Position numbers and translations under genes: made by a program. Positions 49,501 to 61,500 of a stretch of 64,000 bases of DNA are shown one piece after another (the first letter of the stretch is position 1; each line of letters opens with the position of its first letter). The notes under the pieces were generated by a model. That model was given only the letters and a program-made list of their open reading frames with translations, had not been told where the DNA came from and made no database searches. The stretch spans positions 10,759,083 to 10,823,082 of the forward strand of contig JAFMSR010000012.1 of assembly GCA_022818135.1 (NCBI GenBank), read 5' to 3'. Source of the stretch: Saxidomus purpurata. Taxonomy: Eukaryota > Mollusca > Bivalvia > Venerida > Veneridae.

Positions 49501-52500
49501 ATAAAATGTGGAAAGACTTACAACCACTCTGGGTTAAACTTTCAAAATAATGATGTGATATAAATGCCAGAATTGGGTTTTTCAGCTAGTTTTGACCAAA
49601 GTTGGCATATACATTCACACATTGGACCACATCTGTACACACTGACCTCATCCATATACAAGACCCCATACATATGCTTGATTCATACTGTTTTGCTTTC
49701 TGTCGCTTTGAGAACCTGAGCGCGATTGTAATGTATAAATAGAAACAATAAAGTCTGTGTTAAAGAGCACCTCCAAATTTTGACTACACTGTAAAAAAAT
49801 GACCAATGGATCATATTGTGTAAAATTTATCTGTTGCAGAAATGGTGTGAATAGAGGTCATCTGTCAACAGAAAATGCCTAGCTTCTCCCTATCTTAGCC
49901 TATTTTCACCACCTTTTCAATATTGATTTTTGCACCAATGACAATGATAATTGTTCTTCATTTAAAATCTTGTTAAACTTGCTAGAATATGTAAGAAGTA
50001 TGACCTAAAACTGTTATTTCAGCATCTAATTCCATGGTATTTATCACTACAAGACCACGAGAGACAGAGGGCATTGAAGACAACTGATGCATTGCTGAAG
50101 TTTCTGTTAGAAAATATGGAGAGCAGCCAGGTAAAACATATACATTGTACAAAACAGTCCAACCTCAAGTTCATCAAAACTTTGGAACATTTTGAATGGA
50201 CAACACAGTAGACCATAATTATGAATAAACAGTTTTTGCTACAATGAAGTATTTGAATAAAGGGAATGGAGTAAAAAAAATTGCTCTACATTTTCATGCA
50301 CAAGTAAAAAAGAAAATACCTACATGAAAATTTTAGGTATATGATACTGAATTTTTTAAATTCGAATTTAATTTACAGAGTGTAGCATTCCCAAATGAGC
50401 ATATACTACTTGCAAGACTTGTACCTAGATGTTCCGATCCATGCATTGAAGTTCGACAGATGAGCATGGACTGTATACAAGCCACTTTGTATATCGCTCA
50501 GAGATGTGAAGGTATAAATAATCTATTCTGCATCATGCTGATATTTTGCTTTGAAGTGTATTATACTGGCAAGCAAGAAAAGCCGGTGGCAAGGAATTGT
50601 CGGTGGCTTTTTGGTTTTCCCGTTTCATGCCTCTATAACTAATATGTATGAAGCAAGTCTTGATCAAAATCTATCGGAGGATTTGTTTTGAAGCTGATTG
50701 AAAGAAATAATGAGTCATAGTGTTAAATATTTACTAACATATTGACTTTTCCTTTCAGCGTACTCGCATCCTTGACATATGTTGTCAACAAATACATGGG
50801 GGTATGTAGGCTTGGAACTTCTATTTCCTGCCAAAATTTTTCTTCAATTTTTCTTAAAACATTAGAAAATCAGTTAAAATACATTTCAACACGCAATGAA
50901 AAGGTATTGAGAACTTATTCAAACCGTACACTAGTATATCGGGATGATTTGACTCTCCAGTTCAAGGGAAGTAATTTATATTGATTGTATAGTATTTCCC
51001 CTTAGTTAGAGGGTGGCTCAATGCAGGGAAACTATATGCTATATTGCCAAACAAACGCACAGAAAAATGTCGGGAGTTCTATTCTGATGTTAGCTCCGGC
51101 TGGAGGCTATTAAGCAAAACAAGTTGCATCTATTTGACTAAGTAGAAAACGGTTACTTCCAGCAACAATGGCACATGTAGGTTTAGACTTATCAAGCCGC
51201 AAATTAATATCATTTCTCGAAGACAATTTCTTGTTAAAAACCATTAGAAACAATTATTTTTAATGCTTTTCAAATATTTTTGTGTTATAAATATGGGACA
51301 TGAGCTGATATAGGTGGTAAACGCAAGCCGCCAACATTTCCTGCTGTAATGCCCATTTTTAGTGTGCTCTAAGTACCCCTTTTAAGGCCCCATATTTATG
51401 AGCTTGTGCGACCAATATAAACAAAAATTATCTCCATCGACAGAGGTCAAGGCCAAGATTTGCAAAATAGTCAACGTTTTTATTCTGTCTCATCTCTTTC
51501 CAAAATAAATGGAAAAAACATGCAAAATCCACCGGCTTTTCCTTGCTTGCCAGTAAAGGTTTTGTTACCAGTTTTGTTGAAAAGTCACATGAACTCTTTA
51601 ACTTTTGTCTTTAGCTAGAAAGGATAGGAAAATCCGCTTGGTCATAATCCCCATGATGGATTTTACATTGTAATTTCAATAATTTTAATTTTTTTCAATC
51701 ATTCGCTATAGTAAAGTAAAACTAGAGACAAATAAAACATTTAGTAAATTTTTTCATTCAATATATGCATTTCCACTTGTTAAATCCACTGAGGGGATTA
51801 TGACTACTATGCCATTTTTGGACCATGGGGATTTTGACCAAGGGGATTTTGAAGTACACTCAGAAAGGATACCTATATTGTCTGTAATAAAGTTTTATGC
51901 AACACCTGATGAATAATTGGTTCCAGCATGGTTGATTAATTGATATAATATTACAAACATCATTCGTTTGAAAGAGTTAAATTAAAGTAGTATTGAATAA
52001 ACTAAAGGATTTTTTATAAATATCCAATGAATTATAAATGTGGTAGAAGTTGGCATTTCCAATATACTTTTTACTGGGTTTGTTCAGGATTAGGACCAGA
52101 TCATAAAGATGCCATGGTAGATGCCTTACCTACATTGAAGGAACGTCTTCAAAAAGGAGATCCCAATGTATTGTACAGTGTGGTTAATGATTTATCTAAG
52201 GTAAGATTGGTATCAAACCTGCAAGGGTTTTGCACCTTGTAGAATCAGAAATCATGAGCAATGCAGTATGGTTTCTGATTTTCTGTTGGGTATTGTTTTA
52301 TTTGTCTTTTCTTTGAACAGACAAAAGATGTAAAAGGTCAACAGAGACGTGAAAGTTCAACAATCTCCTAATTCGTCGCATTGTTCTGTAATTGCCTTTG
52401 GAGTCAAAACTGAAAAATCTAGTACGAAATGATGAAGATTTATGAGTGAAAACATGAAATGTTCTACTGGCAGACTTTAATGTTGGCAGAGATTGAAATG

Positions 52501-55500
52501 TTATGTTCGCACACCTTTTATTTGACACCAATGGTGAAGACATTTTGTCGACTTCTTGTGTTCCAAGCGCCACAAAATTTTAATCTCCACCAAAACAAAA
52601 ACTGACCAGTAAAATCTTCTGTTTGCATGATGTTTTGATTTTCCATTCACATTTATATAAATTTTAATGGTCTGGTATAATAATGTGATATTTGACATTT
52701 CCTGGAGAGATGTGAAATTAAACTTTGTCATTTTTCAGGTTATAGCTAAAAAGCTGCCTTCAGACCAGCTCAAACCCTTCATAGAGACTATACAGGAAGG
52801 CCTATTGGATCCCCAGTCACACAGTTCTTCAGGAGCATGTGTTGTTCTGAATGGAATCTTGAAAAATAGAGGCACACAACTTCTAAAAGAGGTCATTATT
52901 GAATTAATTTTCAAGTACCTTCATAAATGTACATTAAACCTGTCTAGAATTGCTCCAAAAGTTGTCACTTAGTACTGATGAATTTATTAGCAAACGCTAT
53001 TTCAGACATTGTACTTTTTTATAATGTACATCAAATCACTTAAACTCTGATGCCATATTTAACTAAATAGATATGACTATGCAGTGCAGTCTTAAAAGAG
53101 AATTTTATGATATTACAGCTAGACAGGTAAAGAATTCCATGAATTCAGGGTCACTTAGTCACTTAGGTTTGTTTAGACTGGCATTCAGTCCTTACATTTT
53201 CTATTTATTACTTAATTAACTCCCTTTGCTGCCAAAAATGTAAGATGATAGAGCCCTGTTAAAAGAAAAGGCTGAAAGTATTTTGCTTGGAGTTTAATGA
53301 AATAGATTATCATCTAGCCTGGTTGCAAGGCTAAGCTTTGTTTAAAGGATTAGGGATTCTACAATATCTCACACCCTTCGTCAATGTTTTTCACTTAACA
53401 ATTTCCTTTCTAACTGTTTCAGGTGGATCACATTCTTAGTTCTGTACATGGGAAGTTGTTTCAAATCCAGTTTGCTCAGACTAAGACCGGTGCCCTGAGA
53501 TGTGTTAGAACATTAGCCCAGCATCATCTTCTGCTAGTGCTCAAGTCATTGTTAAACTATCCGCTGCCATATGATGAGTAAGTATTCTGGTTTGAAAATT
53601 AGCCCAACAACTTTAGTTAGTGCTCAAATCATTGCTAAACTATCCGCTGCCATAAATGGTGAGTAAGTATTCTGGTTTGAAAATTAGCCCAACAACTTTA
53701 GTTAGTGCTCAAATCATTGCTAAACTACTGTTCCATATGATGAGTAAGTTTCTGGTTTGAAAAATTAGCCCAACAACTTTAATTAGTGCTCAAATCTTGC
53801 TAAACTATCGCTGCCATATTGATGAGTAAGTATTCAGGTTTGAAAATTAGCCCAACAATTCAGTTTGTGCTTGAATCATTGCTAAAACTATTCACTGCCA
53901 TATGATGAGTAAGTATTCTGGTTTGAAAATTAGCCCAACAACTTTAGTTAGTGCTCAAATCTTGCTAAACTCGCTGCCATATGATGAGTAAGTATTCTGG
54001 TTTGAAAATTAGCCCAACAACTTTAGTTAGTGCTCAAGCTTATCATTTGCTAAAACTATCTACTGCCATAAATGACTGATGAGTAAGTAAGTTCTGTTTT
54101 GAATAGTAGAGCTAAAATTATCATACTTTCTTGTTTGAATAATTGCCAAACTAATAACTACCCAATGATGATCTTGAGCAAGTATTCAGTTTTGAGCAGT
54201 ACAGCTATATCATTGTGTTTGTGCTTGAATCATTGCTAAAACTATTCACTTGCCTTCGATGAGCAATGTATACTTAGTTGTGCATCATTAGAGTTAGCAC
54301 TTCATCATATTTTTTATGCTTGAATCACTGCCTTATGATGAGTAAATATTCTGTTCTAAACAGTAGAGCTACACTTTGGTATTTTTCATGCAATTAAGCA
54401 TTTGATAGAAAGTATCTACTTCCTTGTTATGACTGATGAGTAAGTACCTGTATTCTGTTTTGAATAGTAAAATAACATTATCTCCTGTAAGTACTTTTAT
54501 CATGATTAAGCCAATCAGTACTTTGTTTTGGTAATTAAAAAAACAGCAATTACATTGTTGCTGGTCATTGCTAAACTATTCATTTGCCTTTTGCTAAGAA
54601 TGAGTTGCTGTGCAGCATGGACCTTAACTCTAGCATGTAAATGATTTTTGAACTATGGATCACTATTTGTATAATAATTAGCATTATATTTAGCTTTAGG
54701 CAGAAAGTTAACTAAGTTCTGAATCGCATTGATATAAATTGTATATCTCACAGTGAGCACAAAGTGCTTTAGCTGTTTTTGAGTATCTCCCTTTTGATGT
54801 CCTCCATAAAATCATTTGACCGGAAAACTTGCGTATGCAATAGTATTCTAGGTTATTTGTTTGAACTTTACATAAACATGTAAGACATTGAGAGGAAGTG
54901 CAGTGTACAAGGACCTAAACTCTAGCGTGTCCTATTTTTGAATTATCTCTCTTTATTACTTTTTCTTGTCTAGGGCCATAACTCTGAAGTACAGAACTGA
55001 TTTGATTCAAATTGCATACAATCATTGCGGACACTTAGGCAGTGCAGTGTCATAAAATACTCTATTACCCTGTTTTTGAGTTATCTCCCCATATTGATTT
55101 TTCACATGACAGTTTTGTGCAGAGCATTACTCTGAAAGTATTCAGGGAATTTTTTTAAACTTAAAACCAGACAGAGGACATTAAACAGAGGAAGTGCAGG
55201 TGCAAGGACTTAAACTCTAGCTTGTCCTATTTTTGAATTATCTTGCTTTATTACTTTTTAGATAAGAACCTATACCATATCCATTCCTCTCACCTCAAAT
55301 TTCTGGGTCATAGAAAGAGCACCCGGCAGGGGGATGGCTATGTCTATCATGGCTCTTGTTTTTCTTGTTACCATAGTAGTTCTCTGAATAAAGCTCAAGG
55401 ACATCCATAGTTATTAGTGTGCAAAAGTTTGAAACAATTACAGTTTGGTGAAAATAGCTATCTCTCACTAAAGTCATTAATCTGAAGAAAAGGGGATTTA

Positions 55501-58500
55501 AGGAAAAAACTTGGTTGATAGTTTGTTGCTACAATGCTTTATGTAAATAGCCATAGTCTTTAAATCAGTGTAAAACTACTGTGCTTTTAACATTACTGTA
55601 AATTTTGATATCCATTACTTTATATTACACAAAAGTTCAGTTTTACTGATGATGAAAAATTCAAACAACATGCCAATTTTAATTAATGGAAACAAATTAG
55701 TATGTATTGGCATGAAATTAAAAACATTCACCTTTTCTTGGTTCACACAACATGTGATCCTGGTAGTCACATGCAAAGTCACAGTGCTTCAGTAGAAATA
55801 TTGATAACCAGACTATCCCAGAATTAAATATAATCAGGAAGTTGACATCAGTATGACTTTATCAGAAATAATATGGGAGTGTGATTCAAGACCATTGTAT
55901 TCGGTCATGGGGTTAAAAATGGTGATGCCTATTTGAAGACTACTTGAAAAATGTTGAATAAAATATATTGTCAGATATTCACTGTGATTACATTTATGAT
56001 TATTAGTGCTGTGAACCATTCAGGAAGCGAATTTTCCAGCTATGAAGTGCTAGATTGGCATATTACAGATACAAAGCTGGGGTCACTTGGCAAGTGAATT
56101 AAATTTTCTTTGGGGCCTGACTTTTGTGTTTTAAAAAAAACAATCTAGTTTTTCATCATCATCATTATCACCAGCAGTTAATTACCACCATTACCAATGT
56201 CATTGTTATCATCATCTTAAGACATCATAGTAGTCATCATGACATCAGTCATGGCATCATCATTCACATTCAATCATTGTGATCAGCATTGATAATAATG
56301 AAGGAATTTAGTCATCGCCCTAGACCTTTTATGCCAATGTATGTCTGAGTAATTTGCATACAGAAAATGAACACCATAGTTCACCATGTACTACCTTTCT
56401 GTTACATACCTACTGAGAAGGTTTTGAAAAGACAGCTACATTATGGACAAATCCATGCCAGACATTCAATTGTATTTAGGTAGGGAAAATAACACAAGGC
56501 CAAAACAAATTATTATTGCAGTTTTAGTAAACCTAGCTATCTACCCTTTGTTTTGCCCCTGATCACTCCAAAACCCCTTGGGATGGATATTGAGTGAAAG
56601 ATTTGGTTCAGGATAGGATGGGAGTTTGACAAGTGTAATTTCGCAAAGATGGACTTACTCATTTGGGGTAAAGAGGTCTATAGTCTTTTACATTCGGGAG
56701 GGTTATCTGGTGTAATATGGAATAAATACTTTAATGTTTTTAAGTTCATTCCAGATAATTTCATATGATTGACAGATAAGGATGAGTTATGGTTCTTGTA
56801 TATCCTTTTCTTGCAGTTTTCAGCGAAATTGTTAGATGTGTATATTGTATTTATGTACGTGGCATAAATTGATGTAAAAAAGAAGACAAGGGCACAAGGC
56901 AGAAATATGGGGGTTCTTTTGGTAACTTAACTGCCTTAGAATGGCCTTTATCACTGAAGCTCAATCCTTTAGATTGTTTTAGAGTCATGATATGGATAAA
57001 TATATACCCTTTGGAAAGGCTAGGAGAATAATTGTGTAGTTCTGAAATAAAAGATATTTCCTGTCTTCAGATAGACAGATTGCCAATACTGACTGGAAGC
57101 TCCACATAGGTTCAAAAAATCTTCTTTTCTAAAACCACAAGACACTGGCCTGTTTTAAAAATAGTTAGATCTTGGTTTATCATCATCATTTAGTGGACTC
57201 TACAAACAGTTCAAATTACAACCCCAAGATCAAAATGTACCCATCCTGTGAGGCGATTATCATGATCTTAGATATTATAGCCAATGGTATCCAGGTGAAA
57301 TATGCAGGGCCATCTTTACCTTCTTGATAAAAAAATCAGTTTTAGTTCAAATTCTCTTGTTACAGTAGCTTAAAGATATATCGAGTGCAACATTACTGTA
57401 CCTATTTAGTAAACTACACTTTAATCAGGCAAATGTACTCTTTCTTGTCTGTCTATTTTAGAGCCTATTATAAAGGCTTGTAAAGTAGAACTGGTTAAAA
57501 GACATCTAGGCCATATCAAAAAAGTATTTTTTTGCTGTCTCCTGACTCTACTTTCTGAAGTTGGGTAGGTACATGTACATTTTAGGTAGGGCCTTAGCAA
57601 TTTTTTTTTTGAATTGAAAAATAAAAAGCACTTTATCGTATATGATGAAGAAAACTTGAATAAGTGCAAAGAAACCATACAATGTTAAACTATCACGTTC
57701 ATTTGTCCCATCCTCAAATTTCCATGTAAACATGAATAAAAATATTCTCTTTTTTTTTTTTAAATTTGACTGGCAAGGTCCAATTAAAATATACGGAGCG
57801 TAGAATTTTTGGGCCAGTCTGGAGAAAGCAAACAAACCTATTTTTAATTTTGGCCCTATGGCCAAGTTACTGTGACAAATCCATGGCAGCCATTCAATTA
57901 TATTCTATCAGTGTTGGCACATCATCCCGTCTTTCATATATAAAGGTCAGTCACATGTATTATTGGACCTAGCTCCTTTTTGTCTAGTGATAAGCATTTA
58001 TCTGTCTTTTTCGATTTGCCCCTTTAAGGTGTTTTACCTGGTTGTGAAGAAATCTGTGTTAGGTTTAAAATTAGGTCATCTGGGGTAAAAAATGGAATAT
58101 TTTCAGAGACATGACTTTGTATACTTTAACCGGTAGAATAAAACAACACTAAGTGTAAAGAAAGTGCAAAAACATTTCTTTAAGAACAGCAAAAATGTAA
58201 TTAAATCTTTATAATGTTGGACATTTTTCTGAAGCTACATTATATCACTCGATTTTTAATCAGTACACTTGCAACTGCCTGTTTACATATGACCTGCTAA
58301 TTGTCATGTCTATGGTCAAGATGCACACCCTAATGTTTTGAAGTATGGCTAACTGGATTCACCTAAAAATTCAGATTCTAAAAAATTCGTCAAAGCTTAA
58401 AAATAGCATCTTTGACTTACTTATTTCAAAGTCACAATGTATATTTACAGGAATGTGGTTGAAATCTGGAAAATCCTGTCTCAAGATCCACAGATCACCA

Positions 58501-61500
58501 CGATAATGTTAGATCACATGCTAGAATTGTACCAAAAAAGTTTACCATATGAGGAGAGACCACAGGAAGGCAGGGAACCAGTTAGAAAAGCAACACAAGT
58601 ACCTCTAGCAGTAAGTAATCCTTATAACATATACTCAGTGAAATCAATAGTTCAACTCTTAAGCTACTTAGATTTCTATAATGGACTTGTCCATCATTCA
58701 ATTTGGACAGTTCCATTTACTGTTCATTATAAGGTACTCTCACAGAAAATATATAGACTCAGAGTTGCAGATAACAGAGATCTTGATCCAACTTTATATG
58801 TGTAGGTTGGTTATGAACTGGACTGGTCCAAAAGTCAAAGTAACTGTAATTGAAACTGGGTAAAAATGTACAGTAAAATCCAGTTAAGGCCAAAAACATT
58901 AATCTGTGTGTTTCACCCGACCGACCTTAACTCTATAAGTACTGCTGACCTTAAATTTGTTATAAGAAAATGATCAAAAAGACCAATTTTCAAGTTCATA
59001 AAAGAACAAAAAAAGGCAAATTAAAGAAATTGAAGGAAAAAACCTGTTGATAAACCGACCTTAATATTTTTGGTAAGAAGACTAAAAACACACATTTTTT
59101 TTTGCCTTAATAGAATCATGTTTTAAATGTTCAAAGTACTGTAGAGTTCAGTCGCATACCTACCTTACCTGCTTTTAGTCTATTCCATTTGATGCCAATA
59201 ATATGAAAAGGATTGGTCTTCTGTGAAAGTATCATGCACAATGTGTGAACTCACAGTTCAGAAAATGTCATGGCAGTACATTTGTTCTGAGACAGTACAG
59301 ATTTACACCACAGGGCTTTCACATTTGTGATACAGACATTTATAATGTTATATTTGACCCTAAGTACTTAAAGACATTTTTCCAGACTGTTTCTCAACTG
59401 TTTTTAAGATCATTTATTTGATCTTGTAGCAGTTTTGTGAACAAAGACAGCTCAGAATAAAAGAAACTAATAAAAAAAAAATAAGTAGATGACAAATTTT
59501 CTTTATTCACAAGAAGTTTAGTATAGATGTGTATACCTGAAGCCGCGGTGGCACAGTGGTAGCACATTCACCTCAGATCGAGTCCCGAGTTTGATCCCCA
59601 CCAGTGCTACAGGGGTTACTTGTAAGTGTCCTTGATCAAGACACAGTTATTTCGACATTGCCTATCTCACTTTGAGGTTGATTCCATTTAGAGTGAGTCT
59701 GGAGAGCGATAAATCTTAAGTTGTGAAAAATCATCAGTCAATAACAAATAAGTTAGTATAAATACATATAGATGTGTGTTCAACAAGTCTTCTTGTTGGT
59801 CTTTATATAGAGGTAGGTCTTTTTTCAGAGGTGGTCTTTTACACAGACTTATCTTATCTATATTTAGTAGATTTCTTCTCCAGTCCTTATTATCCATGTG
59901 ATAGGCTTTAGAATATTACTGCACAAATGACCATCACAGCAAGACAACTTTCTAAACTGTATCCCTAGCTAGAAGGTTAACTTGCTAAACTGTATGACCA
60001 GCTAGAAGGTTAATTTGCTAAACTGTATGACCAGCTAGAAGGTTAATTTGCTAAACTGTATGACCAGCTAGAAGGTTAATTTGCTAAACTGTATCCCCAG
60101 CTAGAAAGTTAATTTGCTAAACTGTATCACCAGCTAGAAGGTTAATTTTAAATTGTATGACCAGCTAGAAGGTAATTGCAAGTATCCCCAGCTAGAAAGT
60201 TAACTTGCTAAACTGTATCCCCAGCTAGAAAGTTAATTTGCTAAACTGTATCCCCAGCTAGGTTAATTTGCTAAACTATCTCCAGCTAGGTTTATTTTCT
60301 TAACTGTATCCCCTGCCAGAAGGTCATTGTCACAGTACAAGATGAAATTTTGAACATATCCCATTCACAACTGTATAAATTACATTCAGTCCCTATCTTT
60401 TTCATGCTTGATAAAATGTTTAAATATTTAATATAACTTTCTAGATAACATGTGCATTAGTTGAGATATTCCAAGTAGAAGAAACTGAGGAACAAGTGAA
60501 GAAGAATTACCACAGACTATTTGCTGCACTCATGGTTAGGATGGGGTCCAGTGTAGGGGTTGAACCCCTGAAACAACAAGTGGTAATGGAAATTATTGTT
60601 ACAAAATCATTATGATAAAAGTCATGTAATGTGTAGGAAATGAGCAGTACTTTAATCTAATAGACAAAAGTTTTTTTAAAACCACATTTTTTCTACACAA
60701 GAAGTTTGACCTAGAGCTATGTTCCAGCAGTTATTTGCACTAGAATAACCATTCAGCAGTCAATTTATGGTTGTCACTAAAGCTCAGCACAGATGATATG
60801 TAACATTTACTTATAAAACTACTGAGGTCTACATTGATCAAGCTCTGTATACATTTTCAGCAAGAGAAAGACCCTAAAGATAAGAAGAAAGGTGCTCCTC
60901 CTCCAAGTTCTAGCAAACAAGTGAAACCTAGCAGGTACTACAAAACATTCACTATATATTTTGGGTGTTTTCTTGTACATACTCTCAATTAAAAGTTTGA
61001 AGTAAAGTCAGTTTAGAGTAAGCTTTTTACATCAGTAGTGTGAATAGCTGTACACATAATAAGCACATGCGTAAAACAAACAGGGGTTTTATTAGGCCAT
61101 GATTGTAAATTATGACAATTTGCATGGGGTCAAGCAACAACACCAACCTTGGCATGGAAGTGAGCTGTGTGAGTTTAACACCCATTTCAACCTGTTCCAA
61201 CCATATTTTGGTCATTTTACCAGTGCGCTGTTTAACTTAACCATCATTCCTGGGAAATACCTGTACTTGACTCCTATCCTCCATAAGAAACTGCTAATTT
61301 TCTCACATAAAGAGACATGGTTGGTAGCAGGGCTCAAACCCATGACCCTCAGTGAGTCAGTGTATGAGAAGTTCCAGTTATTTCAAGTAAGAGACTCTAA
61401 ACACTCAACCAAGGAGGTGGACCAACTAGTGAACACTTTGGTTTAGAAATTAGAATCCTCAAATTTAGTAGTCAAAGTGCTCATGATCAGTACATGATTC

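Noticed and set aside
50759..50802. Extra MROH1 exon between exons 24 and 25
   Set aside because: A CTTTCAG acceptor is present, but exons 24 and 25 join directly in phase and match the family without it.
61099..61446. 115-codon plus-strand ORF in intron 30
   Set aside because: It lies across a minus-strand SINE and has no match to MROH1.
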